DNA of 64,000 bases, from assembly GCA_015061605.1 (NCBI GenBank), contig SUWH01000013.1, forward strand, positions 18,491-82,490, written 5' to 3'. The notes beneath the pieces are model-generated. The model saw only the letters and a list, made by a program, of their open reading frames with translations. It had not been told where the DNA came from and searched no databases. Of the stretch, positions 53,130 to 62,099 are shown one piece after another. Position 1 is the first letter of the stretch. Every line of letters starts with the position of its first letter. The translations under genes and the position numbers were made by a program. Source of the stretch: Lentisphaerota bacterium (GTDB taxonomy: Bacteria; Verrucomicrobiota; Lentisphaeria; Victivallales; Victivallaceae).

Positions 53130-54571
53130 GCCCGGTATTTAATGAGGCAAAATACCGGGCATTATTGGAAAAACTGGAGATAAGCGAAGTTGAGTTGTTG
53201 GCAATTCAGAAAAAAAATTTTGATTTTAGAATAGATAGTGAATACTTCTTCAAAGAACATTTGAAGTTAGATTATTTGCTTGGATACAAAAAAACAGACC
53301 TTTTGTCAAATTTATCATCTAAAATATCTGACGGTACACATTTTACACCGGAATATACCAATTCGGGAGTGCCATTCTTATCTGCCATAAATGTTCAGAA
53401 AAACGTATTGGATTGGGATAGAGGCTATCAATTTATCTCACAAACTGCACACCAACTTTTGTATAAAAGATGCGATCCTAAAACGGGAGATGTGTTGCTT
53501 CGCAAAGTTGGAGTCGGAGATCGTTTGGCATGTGTTGTACCGGAAATAAATTTTGAATTCAGTATTTTTGTCAGTGTTGCTCTTGTCAGAACAAAAAATA
53601 TAAATCCATTCTTTTTGTCAACATTTATAAATTCATGTTACGGACAAAAACAATTGTTGCGTTTTAATAAAGGGATTGGACAACCGGATTTACATCTGGA
53701 AGATATTGCACGTCTGCGTGTTGTTATTCCATCATCCGATTTTCAAATTAAAATAGAGAAACTCGTAAAAGACGGCGTTGACTGCTTTACAAAGGCAAAA
53801 AATGCCTACATGGATTCTGAACAACTGCTTCTACAGGAATTGGGTTTAACTGATTGGCAGCCGGATGATGAATCAGTGGCGACAAAGACTTTTGCCGACT
53901 TCCAGAACTCCGGTCGCCTTGATGCAGAATACTACCAGCCGAAATATGATTGTTTTTTAGCCAAAATCAAAGAATATTCAAACGGGACAACGACTGTTAA
54001 AGAAGAATTTAATCAAAATCAGGAACAAATAAAATTTTCATTATCGAAGTATAATTATGTTGAAATTGGAGATATAAATGTTGGTAATGGCGAAGCTTCT
54101 TTTAATGAATTACCGACAGAAGAATTACCTGCGAATGCAAAATATTTAGTAAAGCAAGGAGATATTTTAATTTCAAAAGTTCGTCCGTATCGTGGGGCTG
54201 TTTCTGTTATTGATTTTGAACCGCAAAATTTAATAGCAAGTGGAGCTTTTACGATATTGCAAGAAAACGGCAATATCAAAAAAGAAGTATTGGCAATCTT
54301 GCTGAGAACTCCCATTTATCGTGACTGGTTGTTGAAATGGAATGTTGGCAGCTCATACCCGGTAATTAAAGATGATGATATTCTCAATTTGACAATACCA
54401 ACCGTAAGAAACGATATACAAGAACAAATTGCCGCAAAAGTTCAGGAATCTTTTGCTTTGCGTAAAGAAAGCAAACGCCTGCTCGACCTCGCCAAACACA
54501 CCGTAGAAGTCGCCATCGAACAAGGCGAAGACGCCGCAATGAAACTGCTGGAAAGGTGCAAAGATGCCTGA
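53126..54571 (+). CDS. hsdS: Type I-like specificity subunit HsdS
   Basis: The 481-residue protein shows two target-recognition domains (around 50-200 and 290-430), each followed by a coiled-coil spacer (EKLVKDGVDCFTKAKNAYMD and QEQIAAKVQESFALRKESKRLLDLA). Repeated HsdS features include LSSKISDGTHFTPEY, KGIGQPDLHLEDIARLRVVIPS and GSSYPVIKDDDILNLTIPT. It defines the DNA target of the methylase/nuclease. AT-rich relative to the methylase gene, as is common for exchanged specificity genes. Confidence 0.88.
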   Translation: MSPVFNEAKYRALLEKLEISEVELLAIQKKNFDFRIDSEYFFKEHLKLDYLLGYKKTDLLSNLSSKISDGTHFTPEYTNSGVPFLSAINVQKNVLDWDRGYQFISQTAHQLLYKRCDPKTGDVLLRKVGVGDRLACVVPEINFEFSIFVSVALVRTKNINPFFLSTFINSCYGQKQLLRFNKGIGQPDLHLEDIARLRVVIPSSDFQIKIEKLVKDGVDCFTKAKNAYMDSEQLLLQELGLTDWQPDDESVATKTFADFQNSGRLDAEYYQPKYDCFLAKIKEYSNGTTTVKEEFNQNQEQIKFSLSKYNYVEIGDINVGNGEASFNELPTEELPANAKYLVKQGDILISKVRPYRGAVSVIDFEPQNLIASGAFTILQENGNIKKEVLAILLRTPIYRDWLLKWNVGSSYPVIKDDDILNLTIPTVRNDIQEQIAAKVQESFALRKESKRLLDLAKHTVEVAIEQGEDAAMKLLERCKDA

Positions 54572-54950
54572 TCAAAAAGTTTCATCTATATTCTCATGGT
54601 GGAATACAAGTTTAGATCCCATCAGAGGAAAAAATAATACATGGAAAATAGGGCAGCGTATTGTTGAAGAGGAACAGCAGGGAAAGACAAGAGCAGAATA
54701 CGGCAAGGGGCAGCTGCAGGAACTTGCAAGGATCCTGACGCTTGAGTTCGGTCATGGTTTTGATGCCCGCAGGTTGCGGGATTACCGTCAGTTTTACCTT
54801 TATTTTCCGGATGGTGAGATTTGGCACGCACGCGTTCCAAATCTTACCTGGACTCATTTCAGGTCTTACTGGAAGTACCTTAAAAACAAGTTGAAACAGG
54901 AAAATCCTCAACTGGTTAGTGCCGCTAACCAGTTGAAATTGACTGCCTGA
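54564..54950 (+). CDS. Lone DUF1016 N-terminal domain protein
   Basis: The 128-residue protein matches the DUF1016 N-terminal domain: WKIGQRIVEEEQQGKTRAEYG, LTLEFGHGFDARRLRDYRQFY and PNLTWTHFRSYWKYL. Usual family members (YhcG-like) continue into a PD-(D/E)xK nuclease of about 200 residues, which is missing here. No frame for it exists downstream. It overlaps hsdS by 8 bp, so it belongs to the restriction operon. It may be a DNA-binding or inhibitory part kept alone. Confidence 0.75.
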   Translation: MPDQKVSSIFSWWNTSLDPIRGKNNTWKIGQRIVEEEQQGKTRAEYGKGQLQELARILTLEFGHGFDARRLRDYRQFYLYFPDGEIWHARVPNLTWTHFRSYWKYLKNKLKQENPQLVSAANQLKLTA

Positions 54951-54969
54951 CAAAAATTAAGGATACCTT

Positions 54970-56088
54970 ATGAATAAATACGATGACTTTGATCAGTATC
55001 TGCTGCAGGGCGAGCCCGGGAAACGGGATAGGGCTCAGGCTTGGAAGACGGCTATCGGACTTCAGGAGGTCGATGGTTTGTCTCCTTCTGCTTATCTTCT
55101 GGAAACTGCCAAACGCCACATCGACGGCGATATTACCATTGATGAAGTCCGTTCGCTTCTGGATTCTTATTACAATACCCAGTCCAGTCGTTCCGATGAT
55201 GCCAACACCGAAGAAGCTGACAAGGTTTCTGCCAACATCACCAAACTGCTCAACGAACAGACTTTCTCCTTCTCCCCCTCCGGCTTGGCTGCCATCCACG
55301 GACGGGTTTTTGAAGGCGTTTTCAAATTCGCAGGAACTTTCCGGGATTGCAACATTTCCAAAAAGGAATGGGTACTGCGTGGTGAATCTGTCCTCTATGT
55401 AAGTTTTTCTGAAATCAAACGGGCTTTGCAGCACGACTTTGACAATGAAAAGGAGTTCAGCTACAAGAACGTCGATCACTACGAAATGATCAGGCACTTT
55501 GCCAAGTTCATTTCCGGCATTTGGCAGATCCACCCCTTCCGGGAGGGCAACACCAGAACCACAGCGGTCTTTGCGATCAAATATCTCCGGGCAATGGGAT
55601 TCGCCGTCAGCAACGATCTTTTTGCCGAACACTCCTGGTACTTCCGCAATGCCCTTGTCCGTGCCAACTATCGCAACTATGCCCGCAACATTGAGCCTGA
55701 ATTTGAACATTTGGAGAAGTTCTTCCGTAACCTCCTGCTGGGCGAAACTAACGAACTCAAAAATCGTTATCTGATTATTTCCGCCCCGGAAGAGTTTACC
55801 CCACAAGCTGACCCCACAAGTACGCGGCAAGTACCCCACAAGTTGATTCCGGAAGATACCTTTTGTCAGAAACTCATTTTGGCAATCGGCAACGATTCCT
55901 GTTCTGTCAAGACTATGATGGAGCAGTTGAAGCTATCTGACCGGAAAAACTTTTTGAGTAACTACCTCAATCCGGCGATCAAAGATGGCTTTGTGCGTTT
56001 GCTCTACCCTGACAGTCCACGCCACCCACGGCAGAAGTATCTGCTGACAGTAAAAGGCTTGGCAGCATTTCAGGAACTTCAGCATTGA
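54970..56088 (+). CDS. Fic-domain protein (VbhA-like N-terminus)
   Basis: The 372-residue protein has an N-terminal helical segment (RHIDGDITIDEVRSLLDSYY, about 47-66) similar in layout to VbhA-type antitoxin domains. The Fic core follows with HPFREGNTRTT at 188-198, keeping the catalytic His but replacing the GNGR of the classical motif by GNTR. A C-terminal winged-helix-like part (about 290-372) ends the protein. Fic enzymes AMP-ylate target proteins. Its place at the end of an R-M operon is common in defence islands. Activity cannot be judged from sequence. Confidence 0.85.
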   Translation: MNKYDDFDQYLLQGEPGKRDRAQAWKTAIGLQEVDGLSPSAYLLETAKRHIDGDITIDEVRSLLDSYYNTQSSRSDDANTEEADKVSANITKLLNEQTFSFSPSGLAAIHGRVFEGVFKFAGTFRDCNISKKEWVLRGESVLYVSFSEIKRALQHDFDNEKEFSYKNVDHYEMIRHFAKFISGIWQIHPFREGNTRTTAVFAIKYLRAMGFAVSNDLFAEHSWYFRNALVRANYRNYARNIEPEFEHLEKFFRNLLLGETNELKNRYLIISAPEEFTPQADPTSTRQVPHKLIPEDTFCQKLILAIGNDSCSVKTMMEQLKLSDRKNFLSNYLNPAIKDGFVRLLYPDSPRHPRQKYLLTVKGLAAFQELQH

Positions 56089-56167
56089 AAAACACCCCGG
56101 CAGCGCAGAGAAAGAGAGCATTCCGTTTTTGCCGGGATGCAAACGAAATACCTCAAAGGCAAAAAAA

Positions 56168-56243
56168 TGGTAGCCCGGGCGGGGATCGAACCCACGACCA
56201 ACTGCTTAGAAGGCAGCTGCTCTATCCACTGAGCTACCGGGCC
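56168..56243 (-). tRNA. tRNA-Arg (anticodon TCT)
   Basis: The 76-nt gene folds as a full cloverleaf with encoded CCA. The acceptor stem is GGCCCGG/CCGGGCT (first pair G-U), the anticodon loop is CTTCTAA with TCT in the middle, and the T-loop is TTCGATC. Its 3' end faces the defence island, 79 bp after the Fic gene. Confidence 0.95.
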
Positions 56244-56300
56244 AAAGTAAGTGCTTTTATATAATATGCACTCATTTGGTGAAAAAATCAAGTCTTGAAA

Positions 56301-56329
56301 TTGCATTTATGTGATTAGTATGCTATATT
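56301..56329 (+). promoter_or_regulatory. Promoter of the plsC-like/lptD/lepA operon
   Basis: TTGCAT (56301-56306), 17-bp spacer, TATATT (56324-56329), 33 bp before the first start codon. Confidence 0.55.
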
Positions 56330-56362
56330 TAATATAAGACTATTTATTTAAACTCTTTTCAG

Positions 56363-57184
56363 ATGGTGAAGGCGATGAGTAAAAATATGTTCAGCGGATT
56401 GGACAGCTATGATACTCCGGATGGTTTGCCGGTCAGCACACTTTATAAATTGATGTTCCGCAGCCGCTGGTACTTTTATTTGTATAACTTCGGAATATTT
56501 ATCCGTTCCGGGCTTGCCGGGCGCCGCGGTGAACTCGACGGCGATGCCCAGATCCGTTTTTCCAGCGAAAATATAACGCTTATCGAACGCATCGGCGGCA
56601 AGGTACATCTGCGCGGATTGGAACATTTGCGCAACTGTAACGGCAAACCGGTGGTCATCGTAGCCAACCACATGAGTCTGCTGGAAACCGCAGTAATGCA
56701 CGCGATTGTCCGTGAACATATGGACATATCATTTGTGGTCAAAGCAGCTTTGATGAAAGTTCCCTTTTTCCGTCATATCCTCAAGGCGATGAACGCCATT
56801 CCGGTATCGCGCACCAATGCCAGAGAGGATTTGAAAATCGTCCTTTCTGAAGGGAAAAAAATGTTGCAATCCGGTTGTTCAATGATCGTTTTTCCTCAAT
56901 CCACCCGTTCTGCGGAATTTGATCCAGCTCAATTCAATTCGATCGGAATAAAACTTGCAAAATCCGCCGGAGTACCGGTTCTTCCGCTGGCTCTCAAGAC
57001 CGACCTGATCGGTAATGGCAGACTTTGCCGTGACCTCGGTCCGGTTTATCCGGAAAAAGAGGTTCGTTTTGAATTCGGTGCGCCGATAGAAATCGAAGGT
57101 AACGGACAGGCACAGCAGCAGGCGGTGATCGATTTTATCAGCGGATGTTTCAAGCGGTGGGAGCAAGAAGGAGCTGAAAAGTGA
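56363..57184 (+). CDS. PlsC-like lysophospholipid acyltransferase with altered motifs
   Basis: The 273-residue protein has the glycerolipid acyltransferase layout: ANHMSLLETAV (motif I), NAIPVSRTNAREDL (motif II), VFPQSTRS (motif III) and GVPVLPLALK (motif IV). Motif I reads HxxxxE where HxxxxD is usual, and motif III has FPQSTRS where FPEGTRS is usual. It probably acylates a glycerophosphate or lipid A-type acceptor at the inner membrane; the altered motifs leave substrate and activity open. ATG 56375 is another start. It overlaps lptD by 4 bp. Confidence 0.75.
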   Translation: MVKAMSKNMFSGLDSYDTPDGLPVSTLYKLMFRSRWYFYLYNFGIFIRSGLAGRRGELDGDAQIRFSSENITLIERIGGKVHLRGLEHLRNCNGKPVVIVANHMSLLETAVMHAIVREHMDISFVVKAALMKVPFFRHILKAMNAIPVSRTNAREDLKIVLSEGKKMLQSGCSMIVFPQSTRSAEFDPAQFNSIGIKLAKSAGVPVLPLALKTDLIGNGRLCRDLGPVYPEKEVRFEFGAPIEIEGNGQAQQQAVIDFISGCFKRWEQEGAEK

Positions 57185-59784
57185 CAAAACTTACGGGGAT
57201 ATTCAAATTTTTTCTATTGCCGGTTCTAACTGTATTTGCAGTATTACAACTCTCCGCTGCCAACGATGAGTTGAAAAATCTGTCTGAAGATGATTTTAAG
57301 TATCTTCGCGGAGACTCCTGGCAGGTGGTGGGAAACAACGTTATTCTGACCGGGCGGGTGCATCTGCCGTTGGGAAATACTGAAATATTTGCCGATAAAG
57401 CGATCATAAATCTCGGCAGCCGGGATTTTGAAGCAATCGGCAATGTCCGGGTTTTCTGTTGGACCGATATTTCCGGAGCATCGACTCTGCAGCGCATTGC
57501 TGAATTGGAAAAAAGTCCGTCGATATTGATAAAGGATGTTTCTGTATCGCAGGATATTATGGGCAACCGTGTCTATTCGGTCAAAGCTTCGACACAGACA
57601 GATGCTATTACTGCCGACCGGGTCTGCGGAAACTGGGACAGCGGATATTTCCGTTTTGACAATGTAATATTCACCTACAACAGTTTCATCTGCCGGGGAC
57701 GGGTCGCTGAACATCTGCCCAGCGGCGAAACGATCATTACAGACGGTGAATTCAGTGCCTGCAACTACCTTGTTTCAAACAACGCCCACTATTCCGTTGC
57801 CGCTTCAAAGATCAAACTTCTGCCCCATCCGCAGAAGTTCTATGGACTTGAGCATGCAGATTTCGACAAAGGGGACCGGACGGTCGTTATGGTCAACGGC
57901 TTTGCCAAAATCTACGGTTTGCCGGTTTTGTGGCTGCCGGTTTTCTGGAAGCCCAAAGATGAAAACCTCGGCTTGCTCAATATCACCTGGGGAAGTGACG
58001 GCGACTGGGGGTATTATCTCAATCTTGCCAAGCGCTTTAAATTCAATGAGTATCCGGCGGTGAAACTGAAACTCCTCACTGATCTTTACGAAAAGCGCGG
58101 TGTCGGTTACGGCGGCAAGGTTACGATATCCGCCGAAAAGAGTCACACTGAATTTTTCGGTTACGGACTCCGTGATAAGGATCGCTACGAAACAGATGAT
58201 TACGATAATTACCGGCTCGATGTTCCCAAAAACCGTTATGACTTCCGGTTGACCAACCTGACCCATATCACGCCGAAACTGGATTTCCGCGGTGTATTTG
58301 AAGCTTCCAGCGACCCCTATTTTGTTCGGGATTTCTTTACTTCGCGTTTCAACAACGATCCGCAACCGGCGACATATGCGGCTCTTGAACAGCAGTTTGA
58401 CCGTTTCAGTACGGCTCTTTACATGCGTTTTCAAGTCAATGACTTCTATACCACGGTGGAGCGTTTCCCGGAAATACGTTTTGATGCTCCGCGGCAGGAA
58501 ATTTTCAATACCGGATTGTACTATCAATCCGATATGTCAGCGGTGAATCTGCGGATGAAATGGGTTGAATTTGATTCTTATCCGGAAGGTTTTTCCCGGT
58601 TGCATGATTATGATGCGTTCCGTTTTGACATGACCCATTTCCTGTATTACCCGATAAAAACGGACTATTTCAATTTTGTTCCCCGCGCCGGGATCCGGCT
58701 TACAACCTATTCCAAAACCAGTAAAGAACGGGTCACCGAGGATGACCTGATGACCATGATTCGGGCATCGCGACCGCAAAGTATGGGCAGATATTTCTTC
58801 CGTAACTATGATGATGACGGCGGAGCCAAGGCCCGGGTAGCGGCAGAAGGCGGATTTGAACTGTCGACCAAGATCCACAATACCTGGCAGAATGTCCGCA
58901 ATACATTCCTCCAGCTTGACGGTCTGCGCCACATCATGCAGCCCTATTTAAACTACACCTATATCAGCAATCCCAATATCAGCCGGGATCACCTCTACTT
59001 CTTTGACGAAGTTGACCGGTTGGATGAACAGAATTTCTTCCGGTTCGGTTTGATCAACCGGCTGCAGACCAGGAATGGCAGCGGGATCTCCGACTTCCTG
59101 ACCATGGAGAACTTCTGGGATCTTCATGTGCAGAAAAAAGATGGCTTGAGCCGCCTCGGCAATATCGGAACTCTGCTGCGCTGGAAAATTTTCAAGGGAC
59201 TTTCCATGCACACCCGGTTCCTGATGGATATCAGCGGTGACGGGGAGGTTCAGGATACCTACCGCAGAGGCCGTAACGCCGGCAAGACCGGTTTGGCATT
59301 GAAGTGGTTGAATCAGTGGTCATTCGGTATAACCTATGAACCGGCACCTGACTGGAAATTTTCTTTCAGCTACAACTATCTCAAGCCATATGCTTCGCGC
59401 GGTGCATATTCCATGGGATCTACTCTGACCCAGATCAATGCCACCAGCTATATGCAGCGTCTTTACGATGAACATGATGAGACATTCAATATCGGAATGG
59501 ATTTCCCGATCACCCCCGACCGGAGAACAATGGGATTTTTCCGGCTCTGCTACGATGTTGAAATGGGCAGTATTGATGAAGCAAATCTCACTGTTTTACG
59601 CAAGTTCCATTGCTGGCAGCTGATCGCCAGTGCAGGTGTTGAGCGTGATCACGCTGACAAAGACTGGGATTTCAATTATTCAGTTCAAGCTAATCTTACC
59701 GGATTGAATTCCAGAATGAACAACGTACAGAATCAGGTATTGCGCGGTCTCGAAAATGCCGCCATGTCCGGTGTGAAATTTTAA
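57181..59784 (+). CDS. lptD: LPS-assembly protein LptD
   Basis: The 867-residue protein starts with GTG overlapping the previous stop (GTGA). It has a signal peptide (KFFLLPVLTVFAVLQLSAA), a periplasmic OstA-like domain (about 40-200, GNNVILTGRVHLPLGNTEIFADKA) and a long beta-barrel domain (KIYGLPVLWLPVFWKPKDE onward) rich in aromatic strands. LptD inserts lipopolysaccharide in the outer membrane, so the organism has an LPS-like outer leaflet. Confidence 0.82.
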   Translation: MTKLTGIFKFFLLPVLTVFAVLQLSAANDELKNLSEDDFKYLRGDSWQVVGNNVILTGRVHLPLGNTEIFADKAIINLGSRDFEAIGNVRVFCWTDISGASTLQRIAELEKSPSILIKDVSVSQDIMGNRVYSVKASTQTDAITADRVCGNWDSGYFRFDNVIFTYNSFICRGRVAEHLPSGETIITDGEFSACNYLVSNNAHYSVAASKIKLLPHPQKFYGLEHADFDKGDRTVVMVNGFAKIYGLPVLWLPVFWKPKDENLGLLNITWGSDGDWGYYLNLAKRFKFNEYPAVKLKLLTDLYEKRGVGYGGKVTISAEKSHTEFFGYGLRDKDRYETDDYDNYRLDVPKNRYDFRLTNLTHITPKLDFRGVFEASSDPYFVRDFFTSRFNNDPQPATYAALEQQFDRFSTALYMRFQVNDFYTTVERFPEIRFDAPRQEIFNTGLYYQSDMSAVNLRMKWVEFDSYPEGFSRLHDYDAFRFDMTHFLYYPIKTDYFNFVPRAGIRLTTYSKTSKERVTEDDLMTMIRASRPQSMGRYFFRNYDDDGGAKARVAAEGGFELSTKIHNTWQNVRNTFLQLDGLRHIMQPYLNYTYISNPNISRDHLYFFDEVDRLDEQNFFRFGLINRLQTRNGSGISDFLTMENFWDLHVQKKDGLSRLGNIGTLLRWKIFKGLSMHTRFLMDISGDGEVQDTYRRGRNAGKTGLALKWLNQWSFGITYEPAPDWKFSFSYNYLKPYASRGAYSMGSTLTQINATSYMQRLYDEHDETFNIGMDFPITPDRRTMGFFRLCYDVEMGSIDEANLTVLRKFHCWQLIASAGVERDHADKDWDFNYSVQANLTGLNSRMNNVQNQVLRGLENAAMSGVKF

Positions 59785-59799
59785 GAAAGAGCCATTTTA

Positions 59800-61611
59800 A
59801 TGTCTGAACTCAAACACATAAGAAATTTTTGTATCATCGCCCATATCGACCACGGCAAATCCACACTCGCCGACCGGATGCTGGAAATCACCGGTACTGT
59901 CGCCAAACGCGACTTGCAGGAACAGCTGCTCGACGGCATGGATCTTGAACGCGAACGCGGTATCACCATAAAATCCCATCCGGTGCGTATGCAGTATGAT
60001 CCGGGCGACGGAATAACTTACGAACTCAACCTTATCGACACTCCGGGACACGTTGACTTCGCCTATGAGGTCAGCCGCAGTTTGAGCGCGTGCGAGGGGG
60101 CGATCCTGCTTATCGATGCCACGCAGGGGGTGCAGGCGCAGACGGTCGCCAACGTGAATCTGGCTTTCAATCAGGGGTTGAAAGTTATTCCGGTGATCAA
60201 TAAGATCGACCTGCCCGCCGCCAATTTGCCCATGTGCTATGAACAGATGGAAGAAATTCTCGCTCTTCCGCGCGAAGAAGCGTTGATGGTTTCCGGCAAA
60301 ACCGGTGAAGGCGTTGCCGAACTGCTCAAAGCGATCATTGAACGTATTCCGTCGCCTGAACTGGATGATGGAAACGGTTCAGCGGCGTTGGTTTTTGACT
60401 CCCGCTACGACACATTCCGCGGCGTGGTGAACTTCGTCCGCGTACGGCGCGGGGTATTCAAACGCGGCACCCGGATAAAGCTGTTTTCCAACGGTATTGA
60501 AAGCGAACTCAAAGAGGTCGGATTCTTCAATCCGAAAATGCACCCGGATGCCACTTTGGAACCCGGCAGTGTCGGATACTTCATCCCGAATTTGAAAACT
60601 CCATCCGACACCCGTGTCGGCGATACCATGACCGACACCATGCAGCCCTGTTCCGAACCGCTGCCCGGTTTCCGTGAAGTGCGCCCGATGGTTTTCAGCG
60701 GTATCTATCCCATTGATACGGACGATTACGATCAGTTGAAGTTGAGCATGGCGAAACTTCAGCTCAACGATGCGGCGTTTTTCTACCAGCCGGAAAGTTC
60801 TGCTGCGCTGGGTTTCGGGTTCCGCTGCGGATTTCTCGGTCTGCTGCACATGGAGGTCATTCAGGAGCGTCTGCGCCGCGAATACAATATGGACATCCTT
60901 GCCACCTATCCGTCGGTGATCTACAAGGTCTATATGAAATCCGGTGAAGAACTCGACATCGACAACCCGATCCATCTTCCCGACCCCAGCGGCATCGAGC
61001 GTATCGAAGAACCCATCATCAACTGCCATCTGATGATCCCGAGCAACTACATCGGCGATGTGATGAACCTCATTATGAGCAAGCGCGGACTTTGTACCGA
61101 CACCGCCAGTGTCGATGCCAACCACGTCATCATCACCGCTGAAATGCCGATGCACGAAATATTGATCGACTTCCACGATAAATTGAAATCCATCACCCGC
61201 GGTTACGGCAGTATGGATTATGAACCCGCCGGATACCGCGCCGGAAAACTGGTCAAACTTGACGTATTGGTCAACGGCGACCCGGTGGATGCATTCAGCA
61301 GTATCGTCCATGTCGATATGGCGTATGAACGCGGCAGACAGATCTGCGAACGGCTGAAAGATGCCATTCCGCCGCAGCAGTTCCAGATCGCCATTCAGGC
61401 TGCCATCGGCGGCAAGGTCATCGCCCGCGAAACCATCCGCCAGCTGCGCAAAAACGTGCTTGCCAAGTGCTACGGCGGCGATATCACCCGTAAACGCAAG
61501 CTGCTGGAGAAACAGAAAGAGGGTAAAAAGCGGATGAAACTCATCGGTCAGGTCAACATCCCGCAGGAAGCTTTCGTCGCCGTGCTTAAAGCACAGGACG
61601 TTAATCAATAA
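59800..61611 (+). CDS. lepA: Elongation factor 4 (LepA)
   Basis: The 603-residue GTPase is full length, with AHIDHGKSTLADR (G1), DLERERGITIKSH (G2), DTPGHVDFAYEV (G3) and NKIDLP (G4). The LepA C-terminal domain is present (RVKIRRQLRKNVL-like segment TIRQLRKNVLAKCYGGDITRK). It acts on stalled ribosomes. It is 15 bp downstream of lptD. The flanking spacer after it is repeat-rich. Confidence 0.97.
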   Translation: MSELKHIRNFCIIAHIDHGKSTLADRMLEITGTVAKRDLQEQLLDGMDLERERGITIKSHPVRMQYDPGDGITYELNLIDTPGHVDFAYEVSRSLSACEGAILLIDATQGVQAQTVANVNLAFNQGLKVIPVINKIDLPAANLPMCYEQMEEILALPREEALMVSGKTGEGVAELLKAIIERIPSPELDDGNGSAALVFDSRYDTFRGVVNFVRVRRGVFKRGTRIKLFSNGIESELKEVGFFNPKMHPDATLEPGSVGYFIPNLKTPSDTRVGDTMTDTMQPCSEPLPGFREVRPMVFSGIYPIDTDDYDQLKLSMAKLQLNDAAFFYQPESSAALGFGFRCGFLGLLHMEVIQERLRREYNMDILATYPSVIYKVYMKSGEELDIDNPIHLPDPSGIERIEEPIINCHLMIPSNYIGDVMNLIMSKRGLCTDTASVDANHVIITAEMPMHEILIDFHDKLKSITRGYGSMDYEPAGYRAGKLVKLDVLVNGDPVDAFSSIVHVDMAYERGRQICERLKDAIPPQQFQIAIQAAIGGKVIARETIRQLRKNVLAKCYGGDITRKRKLLEKQKEGKKRMKLIGQVNIPQEAFVAVLKAQDVNQ

Positions 61612-61746
61612 AAAAAATAAAAATCCTTCGCCCCGGGTCGTACCCGGACGTGCTCCAGCGGCGGAACGCTGGTCGCCGCTGAATGCGGCGAAATATCAGC
61701 GAAGCGTTTAAGTCGGCAGCCGCCGACACCGCCCGCCGGGAGCGAT

Positions 61747-61772
61747 GTCCCGCAAAACAATTTTTGCGGGAC
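61747..61772. repeat. 11-bp-stem hairpin
   Basis: GTCCCGCAAAA (61747-61757) pairs perfectly with 61762-61772 around a 4-base loop. Confidence 0.8.
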
Positions 61773-61808
61773 GGTTGAGCGGGAGGCGGCAAATTGTGAG
61801 GAATTTTT

Positions 61809-61860
61809 GGGGGAAGGGAAAAACTTTTTTTCACGGGAAAAAAAGTTTTTCCCTTCCCCC
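61809..61860. terminator. Perfect 23-bp inverted repeat with 6-base loop
   Basis: 61809-61831 pairs without a mismatch with 61838-61860. It begins with five G, and contains an A5 and a T7 run. It may be a bidirectional terminator after lepA, but it lacks a free U run after the stem, so a repeat element is equally possible. Confidence 0.6.
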
Positions 61861-61872
61861 AAACCCCCATCC

Positions 61873-61951
61873 TTTTTCAAAAAAAGCGAGGTATTTGCCG
61901 CTCTGCCTGTCCCGCCATAGCTCGCAGAGCGACGGCGGATTGTCGCGGCAC
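61873..61951 (+). repeat. 80-bp direct repeat, copy 1
   Basis: It starts with TTTTTC and A-rich DNA and ends with TGTCGCGGCAC. It recurs at 61998-62078 with only two additional A bases in the A run. Confidence 0.95.
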
Positions 61952-61997
61952 GGGTTGTATAACAAGATAGTGTTATTTCCCCGGAATTAAAATAGAG

Positions 61998-62078
61998 TTT
62001 TTCAAAAAAAAAGCGAGGTATTTGCCGCTCTGCCTGTCCCGCCATAGCTCGCAGAGCGACGGCGGATTGTCGCGGCAC
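61998..62078 (+). repeat. 80-bp direct repeat, copy 2
   Basis: It is a near-perfect copy of 61873-61951, 46 bp downstream, just before the lipoprotein ribosome site. Confidence 0.95.
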
Positions 62079-62099
62079 AATAATTTAAGGAGAGAATTT

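Larger units (their letters stand above)
61612..62099. other. Repeat-rich spacer between lepA and the beta-helix lipoprotein
   Basis: The 488-bp spacer holds no convincing gene. It contains several hairpins (61747-61772, 61809-61860) and an 80-bp direct repeat listed separately. A small AAGGAGAG site at its end belongs to the lipoprotein gene. Confidence 0.7.

Noticed and set aside
50847..56190. Possible attachment site repeated from the tRNA-Arg 3' end at the far edge of the defence island
   Set aside because: Only a 9-bp GC-rich match (CCCGGGCGG near 50854) was found, which can occur by chance, and no integrase is present.
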